This document shows positions 26,536 to 34,784 of a DNA stretch of 44,684 bases, in pieces. The position numbers and the translations under genes were made by a program. The stretch is from contig NZ_MQUQ01000007.1 in assembly GCF_001953865.1 (NCBI RefSeq), positions 14,274 through 58,957 on the forward strand, read 5' to 3'. How positions within the stretch are numbered: the first letter of the stretch is position 1; each line of letters starts with the position of its first letter. The stretch comes from Amycolatopsis coloradensis (GTDB lineage Bacteria > Actinomycetota > Actinomycetes > Mycobacteriales > Pseudonocardiaceae). The notes under the pieces are model-generated. The model made no database searches, was not told the DNA's origin, and saw only the letters and a program-made list of their open reading frames with translations.

Positions 26536-27339
26536 CTACTGGTTCTGCGTCGGGTCGTCCCGCCGAACTTGGTGCAGTTCGACGATTTCCCCTGGTTCAC
26601 GATCGGTGACCGCCTCGAAGAAGGCTCCCGTGGCGTCATTCCGGGCCCGGACTGCTGCGTTCCGTTCGGCGCTCACCGGGAGCACCGATGGGCCGCCAAT
26701 GAGTTCTGGTGTGTAGAGCGCTTCCGGCCAGACCTGGATCCGCTGATGACCGAGGACGTCGGGAATTTCTACCTCGGCCGGGCGGATCAGGTCGAGCGGG
26801 TACATCTCGGGGAGGGCCGGACGTTCCTCGGCGGGCCAGTGCAGGGCGAGCTGGTGCCAGCTTGGTCCGGTGAACTTCCAGGGCAGATTCTCGGGTCTGA
26901 CGTCGGGATAGACGTGGCGGATCGCACCGTCGGCGCCGACCACGGTGGCCGCTACGGCGGACCGGGCGAGACGGTCGTCGAGGCGGCGTTGCCACCATCT
27001 GCGGAGCGGTCCTCGGCGGTGGCGAGCGAGGTGGACTTCGCGGAATTCGGGTACTTTGCGGTGGTCGAGGGTGCAGTAGGGCATGTGCTGGATGATCCGC
27101 AGATGCCGTCCGTCCGGGTAGAGCGCGGTCTGTGCCGCGGCGGCGGCCTGCTCGATGGAGTTGGTGAGCGACTGTCCTACGAAGTGACCGAACTGGCCGA
27201 GGATGACCACCGCCGCCTCACCGAAATGTCGTTCGTAGGCCCGGACGTGGACGACCGTGCACACGCCGAGCTGGCCGTAGGGCAGCACGACGTCATGCTT
27301 AAGCGTCCAAACGCTGGTGGTGTCGTCGTGCTGCGCCAT
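26536..27339 (-). CDS. Hypothetical protein at the end of the peptide cluster
   Basis: A 267-aa product. The N-terminal half (TLKHDVVLPYGQLGVCTVVHVRAYE, VVILGQFGHFVGQSLTNSIEQ) looks alpha/beta, with the SNSIEQ helix followed by YPDGRHLRIIQHMP. The C-terminal half is Pro/Trp-rich (WPAEERPALPEMYP). No catalytic motif recognised. The ATG at 27339 has AAAGGGA upstream. It lies 90 nt after the preceding minus-strand gene and is probably in its transcript. Cytoplasmic by composition. Confidence 0.7.
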   Translation of the reverse strand: MAQHDDTTSVWTLKHDVVLPYGQLGVCTVVHVRAYERHFGEAAVVILGQFGHFVGQSLTNSIEQAAAAAQTALYPDGRHLRIIQHMPYCTLDHRKVPEFREVHLARHRRGPLRRWWQRRLDDRLARSAVAATVVGADGAIRHVYPDVRPENLPWKFTGPSWHQLALHWPAEERPALPEMYPLDLIRPAEVEIPDVLGHQRIQVWPEALYTPELIGGPSVLPVSAERNAAVRARNDATGAFFEAVTDREPGEIVELHQVRRDDPTQNQ

Positions 27340-27428
27340 CGAATTCCCTTTCGCTATCCCGAGTGTGCCTTCCGCGCGCACCGATGCCATGAGGCTTTGG
27401 GGTCGTACGCTGGTGAACGGCGTCGACG

Positions 27429-27974
27429 TCAGGGCTTTCTGGCCGCGCGGTACCGGGCTTCTTCCACGCGGTCCTGCATCCTGCGGTCGGCCTGGAGTTC
27501 CGGCCGCTTCTCCGCCACGCCCCAGGCGGCGCGGGCCGCGATGGTTTCCACGAGCCCGTAGTGCTTGATTTCGCCCGGGATCAAGTCGCCCAGGATGTGC
27601 GTGATGCTCGCGGCCTGCACGATCGGCGCCCACTGGGCCAGCAGCCGCATCGCCTCGGGCAGGTTCGGAAGCCGCAGGGCCGGTGAGCCGAACTCCGGTC
27701 CTGATACCGAGAGCAGGTACTCGGGATGGCCGGTGCTGGCCCGCTGTTGGTGGAGGGTGACTTCGACGCCCATGTCTTCGCCGCCTCCGAGGTGGATCAG
27801 CGGCGCCCATCCGTTCCGCTCGAGCGCCGCATCGAGAAACTCCTTCTCGCCTATGTCGGGAAGCGCACGGTCAGGCTCCCACTCGCCATCGGAAGTGAGT
27901 CGGAGGTCGGAGGGCTCGTCGGCCATCGGGCTTTGCCGAGAGGAGTTTGCTCCGGCGTCCGGGGTGGCGGTCAT
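27429..27974 (-). CDS. Hypothetical protein coupled to the MetE-like gene
   Basis: A 181-aa product with a disordered first 30 residues, then DIGEKEFLDAALERNGWAPL, a strand with VEVTLHQQRA, and a C-terminal helical domain (AIVQ-type helix, GEIKHYGLVETIAARAAWG). No known family. The ATG at 27974 overlaps the MetE-like stop in ATGA, so the two are translationally coupled and likely work in the same step or complex. Confidence 0.75.
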   Translation of the reverse strand: MTATPDAGANSSRQSPMADEPSDLRLTSDGEWEPDRALPDIGEKEFLDAALERNGWAPLIHLGGGEDMGVEVTLHQQRASTGHPEYLLSVSGPEFGSPALRLPNLPEAMRLLAQWAPIVQAASITHILGDLIPGEIKHYGLVETIAARAAWGVAEKRPELQADRRMQDRVEEARYRAARKP

Positions 27975-29074
27975 GCGGATCGCCTGGTCTGGGCGGGGCT
28001 CCACTCGTGGGCCAGCCGTGCGGCCAGGGCCATGTTCGCGGCCGCCGCGGTGACGGTGCGCCGCCCGTGGCCGCATCCGGCGGCGATGGCTTCGACCGGC
28101 TCGCCCAGCGCGTCGATGATCAGCGAGAGCGCGACACTGCTCTGGGTCGGATAGTCCTCCGAAACCACTCCGGCGATGATCCTGATTCCGCGTCGGAGCC
28201 ACAGCAGGGCACGGAAGAAGCCGGGGTTCGTGGGTGGGGCCGCGTTGCCGTAGGCGACCGGCAGGTGCACGGTCGGCATCGGGATGCCGTACGCGGCGAG
28301 TGCTTCGGCCAGGGCGTTGAGGAATTGCACCGCGGCGTCGAGGTCGACCAGGGTGAACAGCGCCTGGTGTTCCAGGTCGCCGTAGCACAGGTGCAGGATC
28401 CAGCGGGCGTCCGGAGCGGCGCCGATGACGCCGGTGACCTGCTGCACGAGTTCGGTGGTCAGCAGCGGCCAGTCCTCGCGCGGGGTCCGGTGGTAGGAGG
28501 CCAGGACCGCCGGGGTTTCCAGTTGCAGCTGGACCCGCTCGCCCCAGCGCGCGGCGATCTCGGCGACCTCGGTCCTGACGGAGGTCTGCATGTCGGGCAT
28601 CCACTCGGCGGCGGCCTCGGGCGACCCGGAGGCGAACAAGGCGCGGTCGAACGCGTTGGGGATGCTGACCTGTAGGCGGTCCACGGCGCCGCCGGTGTCG
28701 AGGGTCTCGAGGATGGCGAACGCGGTCTCGGTCTGCTCGACGCGGCCCATCGAGAGGTCCTCGGGTGTGAGCTGGTGTCCGGGCCGGATCCGGTAGTACG
28801 GCATGTCGTCGTAGCCGCGGCTGTCCCCGGGGTGCGCAAGTTCGAGGGCGGGGATCCGCGCGAGGTTGTCGAGCCAGTCGATGATCCAACGCGGGTCGGT
28901 GTCGAAGGGCAGCGCGGTGAGCGGCGCTCCCCCGCGATGCTCCAGGAACCAGATCATCGCGGTGCCCATTTCGTGGCTGAGTGCCGCGGGCACCGTGCCG
29001 ACCGGATGAACAGGCAGCGACTGAAGGTGCCGGTGGACGGGAACGACGGTGGTCCCGGTGCTGGTGATCGACAT
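27971..29074 (-). CDS. UROD/MetE-like methyltransferase-fold protein
   Basis: A 367-aa protein resembling the C-terminal barrel of cobalamin-independent methionine synthase. VQLQLETP (about 181-188) matches the strand with the conserved acidic residue. LHLCYGD places His228-x-Cys230 like the HxC zinc pair, and AAGCGHGRRT gives Cys334 at the place of the last zinc Cys. MetE moves a methyl group from methyltetrahydrofolate to a thiol; the folate-binding N-terminal half is absent, so another thiol or methyl donor is expected. The ATG at 29074 has AAAGGA. It lies between a secreted hydrolase and a coupled unknown, inside the repeat-peptide cluster. Confidence 0.7.
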   Translation of the reverse strand: MSITSTGTTVVPVHRHLQSLPVHPVGTVPAALSHEMGTAMIWFLEHRGGAPLTALPFDTDPRWIIDWLDNLARIPALELAHPGDSRGYDDMPYYRIRPGHQLTPEDLSMGRVEQTETAFAILETLDTGGAVDRLQVSIPNAFDRALFASGSPEAAAEWMPDMQTSVRTEVAEIAARWGERVQLQLETPAVLASYHRTPREDWPLLTTELVQQVTGVIGAAPDARWILHLCYGDLEHQALFTLVDLDAAVQFLNALAEALAAYGIPMPTVHLPVAYGNAAPPTNPGFFRALLWLRRGIRIIAGVVSEDYPTQSSVALSLIIDALGEPVEAIAAGCGHGRRTVTAAAANMALAARLAHEWSPAQTRRSA

Positions 29075-29150
29075 GGTGTGAAGTCCTTTCCCTGAAACGA
29101 ATCGGGCTACGAGCAGCAGAGCGGTGGCGCGGGTGTCGCGCTCGGCGCGG

Positions 29151-30242
29151 CTACCGGCTGGGCAGGGTCGCGTCGAGCCAGTGGGTCACCTCGCGCGCGG
29201 CGTCGGCGCCGTTGCGGTCAAGCTGCAGGTCGTGTCCGGCTCCGGGAAGCACGGAGGTGTGCAGCCGCGCGGCGGGCCCGAACGCGGTCGCCTGGGCGCT
29301 GGCCAGGGCCTGCGGGGTCGCGCAGTCGGCGGCGTTGCCGGGGGCGCAGAAGAGCTGGTCGTTGCTGCCGACCTGGACCATGGTCGGCACGGTGATCTTG
29401 CGGGTGGTGGCTGCGGAGAAGCCTTTGAGGACGGTTCCCGTCAGCTCGACGGGTGACGCGACGTCCTTGGTGGCCTCGTCGTGGCGGACGACTTCGGGGT
29501 CGACGTCTCCCCCGGCGTGGAACGCCGCGGCGCGCACGCCGGGCTTCGTCGTCAGGTACAGCGGATCGATGAGCGGTCCGAACGCCGGGTCGAGGGCCGC
29601 CGGCCACACCTGGGAGGTGAGCATGGTCAGCAGCGCGCCGGTGTCGAGCTGGGCGGTGCCGCCGGTGAGCACCACGGCATCGACGTCGCCGTAGGTGGTC
29701 GTCTCCACCGAGGCGACGCCGGTGCCCATCGAGTGCCCGACCAGCGCCACGCGGGTGACCGGGGCGCCGGTGACCTCGCCCGCCTTCAGGCGGCCGACGA
29801 CCTGATGGACGATGTCGGCCTGGCTGTCGATCGTGACCAGCGCGCTGAGCGGGCGGGTGCTCGTCCCGGAGCCCAGCCTGTCGATCGCCAGCGTGGTGTA
29901 ACCGCTGTTATTGGCCTGGCGGGCATAGGAATACCGGCCCTCGGCGACCGGGAAGTCCCAGTAGGACGAGTTGTATGTGCCGCCGTGCAGCAGAACCTGA
30001 ACGGTGTCCTTCGCCGGTCCGGCCGGAGTGCACAGGACACCGTGGATGGAGGCGTTCAGCAGTCCCGACGTCGCGGGGATCGTGACGTCGCGACACGTCC
30101 GCCCCGCGGCGCCGGCCGCGTCGGCCGACGCGGCGGCCGGGTTCAGGAGCGCGGCCATCAGCGCCACGCCCACGGCGCCGACCGGCCTGCGGAGCCGACG
30201 CCGTCGTCCCGTGCCGCGGGCACGATTCCTTACAGGTCCCAT
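29151..30242 (-). CDS. Secreted alpha/beta hydrolase
   Basis: A 363-aa exported serine hydrolase. Residues about 1-42 form a twin-arginine-rich signal (GRRRRLRRP) with a hydrophobic core ending near ASA. HGGTYNSSYWDFP is the oxyanion loop, and VALVGHSMGTG contains the nucleophile elbow G-H-S-M-G. DQLFC and LPGAGHDL supply the expected Asp and His of the triad. It could cleave esters or peptides at the cell surface, for example releasing a modified peptide. The ATG at 30242 follows a GGGGGAA site resembling those of the genes at 34784 and 30863. Two hairpins precede it. Confidence 0.85.
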   Translation of the reverse strand: MGPVRNRARGTGRRRRLRRPVGAVGVALMAALLNPAAASADAAGAAGRTCRDVTIPATSGLLNASIHGVLCTPAGPAKDTVQVLLHGGTYNSSYWDFPVAEGRYSYARQANNSGYTTLAIDRLGSGTSTRPLSALVTIDSQADIVHQVVGRLKAGEVTGAPVTRVALVGHSMGTGVASVETTTYGDVDAVVLTGGTAQLDTGALLTMLTSQVWPAALDPAFGPLIDPLYLTTKPGVRAAAFHAGGDVDPEVVRHDEATKDVASPVELTGTVLKGFSAATTRKITVPTMVQVGSNDQLFCAPGNAADCATPQALASAQATAFGPAARLHTSVLPGAGHDLQLDRNGADAAREVTHWLDATLPSR

Positions 30243-30359
30243 TGTTCAATTCCCCCTTGGAAAAAGCGCCGCCCTATCCCGTGTTCCCAGGCGGTGATCA
30301 CAGATCGAACCGGTGTGCTGCCAACCCGCTGACGCCTTCGGCGGCGGATGTTCGCGCGA

Positions 30360-30453
30360 GCAGGGGGATAGCGGGCCGGGAATCGGCCGCCCGACCCGCT
30401 ATCCCCTGCGTGCCCCGGGCACGACAGGCCTGATCCCTGCATGTCGTGCCCGG
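30360..30453 (-). terminator. Two tandem hairpins after the repeat-peptide gene
   Basis: 30360-30409 forms a 15-bp stem with one bulge, and 30415-30453 forms a perfect 12-bp stem. They lie 21 nt past the stop of the repeat-peptide gene and about 120 nt before the hydrolase start. They likely terminate or attenuate transcription between the two. Confidence 0.6.
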
Positions 30454-30473
30454 AACGGTGGGTGGTTGCCTGA

Positions 30474-30863
30474 TCAGGCGTTGAGCGTCCCGATGCCCAG
30501 TTCCACACTGGACGCGGTGCCCGAACCGAACGGGTCGAAGTTCCCGTCCACCGTGGACCAGATGCGGGTACCGTCCGGCGCCGCGCCGTCGGCGGTGATC
30601 GACAGTTCCCGGCTGACCGGGGTCACCGACAGCTCGCGGCTGTCGGGGGTGATCGACAGTTCCCGGCTGTCCGGCGTGACCGACAACTCGCGGCTGTCGG
30701 TTCCGACGCTGTGGAGGTAGGACGCCGGTGCGGCCGGGGCCGTGGACGCGGACGCCGTCCCGGCGGTGGCGAGGATCCCGCCCACTGCGATCGCGCCGAG
30801 CGCGAGGGCGGCGAGGGTCCGGTGGCCGCCGCGGGTGGTCGAGATGGTGGTGTTGTTCGTCAT
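30474..30863 (-). CDS. Secreted protein with four tandem nonapeptide repeats
   Basis: A 129-aa exported protein. The signal peptide (hydrophobic core ALALGAIAVGGILATAG, cut near ASAS, residue 40) is followed by four 9-residue repeats at residues 56-91: DSRELSVTP, DSRELSITP, DSRELSVTP and VSRELSITA. A 38-residue Gly/Asp tail follows. The regular alternation could form a beta-solenoid, or be a multi-copy peptide released by proteolysis and modified by cluster enzymes. It has no Cys, so it is not a thioether peptide. The ATG at 30863 has AGGGGGA. It follows the five-gene operon by 189 nt on the same strand. The precursor role is inferred, not shown. Confidence 0.8.
   Translation of the reverse strand: MTNNTTISTTRGGHRTLAALALGAIAVGGILATAGTASASTAPAAPASYLHSVGTDSRELSVTPDSRELSITPDSRELSVTPVSRELSITADGAAPDGTRIWSTVDGNFDPFGSGTASSVELGIGTLNA
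30591..30698 (-). repeat. Four 27-bp coding repeats
   Basis: These encode the nonapeptide units of the gene at 30474-30863. Alternate units are closest to each other (SVTP against SITP), suggesting growth by duplication of a 54-bp pair. Such a tract can expand or contract by slippage. Confidence 0.8.
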
Positions 30864-31051
30864 GGTTCCCCCTAGAAGCACGGACCTTTTCCGTGCTGTG
30901 GTTGCGGTCCTGGCGCAGTCGGCACTTCGGCGCGTCGATGAACGCCGGGCCAGGTGATGTTCCGGGTCAGATGGTGGCTCCCGCTTGTGCGGGTCCACTG
31001 TGGACACAGGGTCACGGGCGGAATCCGCCGCGCTGTGCGTTGTCGTCGTGG

Positions 31052-31405
31052 TCAGAGATTGAGGTGCTCGATGGACTCCTCTCGTCGGGTGGGAAGGCGG
31101 GCGGGCTCGCTGTGGCGCATGCCGGACCGTGCGGCGAGCTCGGCGGCGGCCAGGCCGGGTGCCTGCCACGTGTCTGGTCCATTCAGGACGGCCGTACTGG
31201 CGTCCGCCGTGCTGGATAGAAGAACCGGGACCTGTTCGGCCGGGTGGTCATCGCGGCTCTGCCGCTCAGGTGTCGTGGTGACGCTGGAGCCGTGGAGATC
31301 GGTCGCGCGGCACCGCCGGAGGCGGAACGTCAAGCGTCCTAATCGGACGATGAAGGGGTGCCGTTCTTCGGGCTGCTCGTCATCCAGGTGGAAGTAGAGC
31401 GTCAT
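31052..31405 (-). CDS. Small protein ending the five-gene operon
   Basis: A 117-aa soluble protein. The N-terminal strand (MTLYFHLDDEQPEERHPFIV) is followed by a basic LGRLTFRLRRCRATDL, then a variable Thr/Ser/Asp linker and a C-terminal ELAARSGMRHSEPARLPTR. No family recognised. The ATG at 31405 overlaps the stop of the membrane-protein gene in ATGA. Its short length and terminal position suit an accessory or recognition component of the operon. Confidence 0.75.
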   Translation of the reverse strand: MTLYFHLDDEQPEERHPFIVRLGRLTFRLRRCRATDLHGSSVTTTPERQSRDDHPAEQVPVLLSSTADASTAVLNGPDTWQAPGLAAAELAARSGMRHSEPARLPTRREESIEHLNL

Positions 31406-32877
31406 GCGGCACGGTCCTGGGCCGGGGTGGCGAACTCGTCGCCGGGGGTGTGGAGGCGGGGTTCCAGCTCCTGTGGGTGGTTGCGGTTGTAGCTCGCGAC
31501 CAGGGCCCGGTAGCTGCCGTGCAGGGCGGTGTCGTCGCGTTCGGCACGATCGAGGTGGCGGCACACCGCGTGGTAGACGCGGTCGGTGATGTCGGTCGTG
31601 CCCTTGCGGTAGCGATCGCGCGCGGCCCGGCAGTGGGTCAGAAGCAGGGAGTCATGGACATCGCCGCCGTCGGTTCGTGGCCGGGCGGGGAACCGGGTTC
31701 CGGCTCCTTGGAACCCGCGTTCCACGTGCAGCAGGGCGGGCAGGAAGTAGGTGACGGCGATGACGTCTCCGGCGAGCTGGTCGGCTGCGGCGTTGCGGTA
31801 GAGGTCCAAGGCGGAGTCCAGGGCGGTGAGTTCCTCGTCGGTGAAGCTGCTCATCTCCTGGTTGCCACCGACCGCGTTCATGCGATCGAGAAGGTCCCGC
31901 CGGGACGGAAGATGGGTGTGGTCGCGGGTGCGGACCGCGTCCAGCACGTCCCACATCAGCAGCCACCAGAACTCCAGCTGCGCGCTGATCAGCGCGGGAT
32001 CGGGGATGTCCAGATGATTGGTCGGCAAGGCACGCTGCCGGATCACCTCGCGCGGGGTCGCCGACCGAAGCCCGGGATCGACGGTCACTCCGGTGTCGCG
32101 CAGGATTCGCGCATAGGCCTGCATGAAGTGCAGCTGAACCGGCTGGCTGCCCTGAGCATGCCGGAACGACATGTACGACAGCAGATGCACGTGGCGCTTT
32201 CCCGCGCCTGCGCCCCGCCCATTGATCTGCTGCGAGAATCCTGGAACACCAGCGACAAGGCGCAGAAGGACGGCGATCGCCGGTCCACACCCGAACGCGA
32301 GCACGAGCGTTCCCGGCCCGATGCCGCCACCGTGCGTCGCGACGCTCGGACCGAGCAGCGCCGCGCCGGCGAGCACGAACGCCACGTCGAATCCGATCCG
32401 GATACCCGCGATCCGGCGGGGACGGTCGCCGCCGAAGGCGAGCATGAGCCCATCTCGCGGAAGCGGACCGAGCGCGGCGGTGAGATAGGTCGCCGCGCCG
32501 ACACAGAAGACCGCTCCGCCCGCGGCGAGCCACACGATCCGCGCGGGCAGGGACGTGACCGGCGGCAGGACGCCCAGCAGCAGGTCGGCGGTGATCGCGG
32601 GGACCACGAACCCGGCGACGGTGCCGATGCCGGGCCGGATCCGCAGCGGCACGAACGCCATCAGCATCACGGCTTGCACGGCGATGATCCCGCCGCCAAG
32701 ACTGAACCCGAACCGGTGCGCGACCCCGAGGTGCAGTACGTCCATCGGGAGCAGGCCCAACCGGGCGCGCTGCAGCAGAGCGACGCCGAGGCCGATGGCG
32801 AGGGTTCCGGCCGTCAGCTGGGCGAGCCGGATCCCCAGCGCGGCACGTGGCGGCGCGGATCGGGTGTGAGCGGCCAC
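31402..32877 (-). CDS. YczE/YitT-like membrane protein fused to a soluble domain
   Basis: A 491-aa protein. Residues about 10-215 hold roughly six hydrophobic segments, starting with LAQLTAGTLAIGLGVALLQ, and motifs such as LGLLPMDVLHLGVA and ALGPLPRDGLMLA that recall YczE/DUF6198-type membrane proteins, which are normally about 210 aa. Residues about 225-491 are a soluble helical domain (LLSYMSFRHAQGSQP, ISAQLEFWWLLMWDVLDAV, ADQLAGDVIAVTYFLPALL) that I cannot assign. A fusion like this is unusual. GTG start, 4 nt after the aminotransferase stop. Possibly export or membrane anchoring of the pathway. Confidence 0.75.
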   Translation of the reverse strand: MAAHTRSAPPRAALGIRLAQLTAGTLAIGLGVALLQRARLGLLPMDVLHLGVAHRFGFSLGGGIIAVQAVMLMAFVPLRIRPGIGTVAGFVVPAITADLLLGVLPPVTSLPARIVWLAAGGAVFCVGAATYLTAALGPLPRDGLMLAFGGDRPRRIAGIRIGFDVAFVLAGAALLGPSVATHGGGIGPGTLVLAFGCGPAIAVLLRLVAGVPGFSQQINGRGAGAGKRHVHLLSYMSFRHAQGSQPVQLHFMQAYARILRDTGVTVDPGLRSATPREVIRQRALPTNHLDIPDPALISAQLEFWWLLMWDVLDAVRTRDHTHLPSRRDLLDRMNAVGGNQEMSSFTDEELTALDSALDLYRNAAADQLAGDVIAVTYFLPALLHVERGFQGAGTRFPARPRTDGGDVHDSLLLTHCRAARDRYRKGTTDITDRVYHAVCRHLDRAERDDTALHGSYRALVASYNRNHPQELEPRLHTPGDEFATPAQDRAA

Positions 32878-32881
32878 CGGG

Positions 32882-33952
32882 TCAGCTCCCCGCTCCGGAC
32901 ACCCACGCGCGGGCGGCGTTCAGCAGCAGGTCGTTGTCCTGCCTGGATCCGAGCGTGATCCGCACCCCCACGTCGGGGTAGGCCAGGACCGTGATCCCGG
33001 ACTCGAGGCAGTGCTGCTCGAACCGGGTCGCGTCCTCCCCCACCGGAAGCCACACATGGTTGGCGTGCGACGTCGGTGGCATGAAACCCATGTCCCACAG
33101 CGAGGTGAGGACACGGATCCGGTCGGTGGCCAGCAGGTCACACCGTGCGCGTATCGAGTCCTGTGATTTCAGGGAGGCCAGGGCCGCGGCCTGGGCCACA
33201 GTGGAGACGTCGAACGGCAGCGCCGCGCCGGAGACGGCCGCACTCAGGCTCGGCGGGGTGATCAGATAGCCGACGCGCAGCCCCGCCAGGCCGTAGGCCT
33301 TCGAGAACGTCCGTACCGCCACGACGTTGTCGCGGCCGTAGGCCCAGTGTGCTTTCGCCAGGGCGACAGCGTCGGCGTCGCCGTCGACGGCGTATTCGAT
33401 GTAGGCCTCGTCGAGTACGACCACGACGTCGTCGGGCACCGTCGTGAGGAAGCGGCGGAGAGAGTCCTGGTCCAGCAGGGTTCCGGTCGGGTTGTGCGGA
33501 TTGCTGATCACCACCATCCGCGTCGAGGGCCCGATCGCCGCGGCGAAGGCATCCAGGTCGATCGACCACTCCGGACTCAGCGGGACCGTCCGTACCGGCA
33601 CCCCGATCTGTCCGGCGAACAGGTCGTAGGCCTGAAAAGCCGGACGGGGTATCAGAATCTCGTCGCCGGAACCGGCGCACACCACCCACATCAGCCGCTG
33701 CAGCAGCGCCGAGGACCCGGGCCCCACGATCACGGTCTCCGGTGGGATCCCGTGATGCGTCGCGAGCGCCTCGACCAGGTCCGGGCTGCCGCTGGCCGGA
33801 TAGCGGTTCACGCCCCCGACCGTGTTCATCATCGCGCGTATCGCGGCGGGCACCGGCCCGGACGGTGACTCGTTACCCGACATCTTCACCGTTCCCGCCA
33901 CCGTGCGCCCCGGCACGTATCGCGGCGTCGTGCCGAGGCTGCCGGTGGTCAC
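32882..33952 (-). CDS. HisC-like PLP aminotransferase
   Basis: A 356-aa fold-type I aminotransferase close to histidinol-phosphate aminotransferase. MSGNESPSGPVPAA and NRYP open the domain. VGPGSSALLQRLM, SNPHNPTGTLL (about 150) and VLDEAYIEY carry PLP and substrate contacts. RTFSKAYGLAGLRVGYL carries the Schiff-base lysine (about 217). Active-site residues look intact. HisC-type enzymes transaminate imidazole-acetol phosphate or aromatic keto acids; within this operon a biosynthetic substrate other than histidine is more likely, since no other his gene is present. GTG start in a GTGA overlap with the cupin gene. Confidence 0.9.
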   Translation of the reverse strand: MTTGSLGTTPRYVPGRTVAGTVKMSGNESPSGPVPAAIRAMMNTVGGVNRYPASGSPDLVEALATHHGIPPETVIVGPGSSALLQRLMWVVCAGSGDEILIPRPAFQAYDLFAGQIGVPVRTVPLSPEWSIDLDAFAAAIGPSTRMVVISNPHNPTGTLLDQDSLRRFLTTVPDDVVVVLDEAYIEYAVDGDADAVALAKAHWAYGRDNVVAVRTFSKAYGLAGLRVGYLITPPSLSAAVSGAALPFDVSTVAQAAALASLKSQDSIRARCDLLATDRIRVLTSLWDMGFMPPTSHANHVWLPVGEDATRFEQHCLESGITVLAYPDVGVRITLGSRQDNDLLLNAARAWVSGAGS

Positions 33953-34476
33953 GCTCCCTCCCGCTCGGGCCCGGCGTCCACGAAGAGCTGGGGATCCAGG
34001 CGTCCGAGCGCGTAGTCGCTTCGCAGATCACGGATTCTCTTGCTGACAAGGAAGTCCAGGTCCGGGCGCAAGACCGTGTCGTCGCCGAAAGTACGGTCGG
34101 AGCGGACCTCGAACGCGGCCACCCCGCGGTGCGGATTCAGCGTGACCGCCGCGTGCGCGACACCGGGCGGGATCCACATCACCGATCCGGGTCGGTGCAG
34201 CACCGGAGTCATGTCCTCGCCCCACAGCGACACCGCCAGGCCACGATGGACGAAGACGATGATCTCGGAGTCGGGATGCTCATGAGCCTGGGTGCTGTAC
34301 TCACCCGGCATGCGGGCCGATCCTGCTGAGAGGTGCCGAACGGGAGCGACTCCGGAGTGAACGGCGGGAGTGAGGATCTGCTGCTGGGCTCCCAGCACGG
34401 AGGGCAGCTCGTAGACGTTGGTGTGAAACGGTTCCTCGGTCGACCGCCGGGGGACCGGGTTCTGATCGGCCGCCAT
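33949..34476 (-). CDS. Cupin-domain protein
   Basis: A 175-aa single-domain cupin. STQAHEHPDSEIIVFVHRG (about 62-80) is motif 1 with the HxH pair and the acidic residue that bind metal; PGSVMWIPPGVAHAAV is motif 2 with the closing histidine. Cupins of this size act as metal-dependent isomerases, epimerases or dioxygenases, or as sensors. The pattern fits a catalytic cupin of an unknown pathway. The ATG at 34476 shares TAATG with the previous stop, and the stop overlaps the aminotransferase GTG, so it is tightly coupled on both sides. Confidence 0.85.
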   Translation of the reverse strand: MAADQNPVPRRSTEEPFHTNVYELPSVLGAQQQILTPAVHSGVAPVRHLSAGSARMPGEYSTQAHEHPDSEIIVFVHRGLAVSLWGEDMTPVLHRPGSVMWIPPGVAHAAVTLNPHRGVAAFEVRSDRTFGDDTVLRPDLDFLVSKRIRDLRSDYALGRLDPQLFVDAGPEREGA

Positions 34477-34784
34477 TACGAGTTCACCGCCGCCGCGATC
34501 CGGAACTCGACCAGTTGCTCGTCGACGTTGTACTCGGTGAGCACTCTCAGCCCACCGGCGGTCAACTTCGCGCGTACCTCGGCGGCGCCGGCGCCCGGCA
34601 GCTGGGCGATGCCGACGAACGCGGGCAACTCGGTGTCACCTCGCCAGTGGCGGGCCAGGTGCGCCCAGCCGCTCCACCGATCCCATGTCAGCACCAGATC
34701 GGCCTCGTGCGCCGCGGCGTCGGAAGCTGGACGAAGCGGCGGTTCGTCGACGGCGCGCGGCGGCGCCGTGGTCTCGATACTCAT
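34476..34784 (-). CDS. First gene of the cluster operon, small hypothetical protein
   Basis: A 102-aa soluble protein. The N-terminus is Pro/Glu-rich and probably disordered. Residues about 30-100 look like a small alpha/beta domain: LVLTWDRWSGWAHLARHW, FVGIAQLPGAGAAEVRAKL, then LRVLTEYNVDEQLVEFRI. It could be a leader-peptide-like or carrier partner of the operon, but nothing specific identifies it. The ATG at 34784 has a very strong AAGGGGGG site, similar to those before the genes at 30242 and 30863. Confidence 0.75.
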   Translation of the reverse strand: MSIETTAPPRAVDEPPLRPASDAAAHEADLVLTWDRWSGWAHLARHWRGDTELPAFVGIAQLPGAGAAEVRAKLTAGGLRVLTEYNVDEQLVEFRIAAAVNS

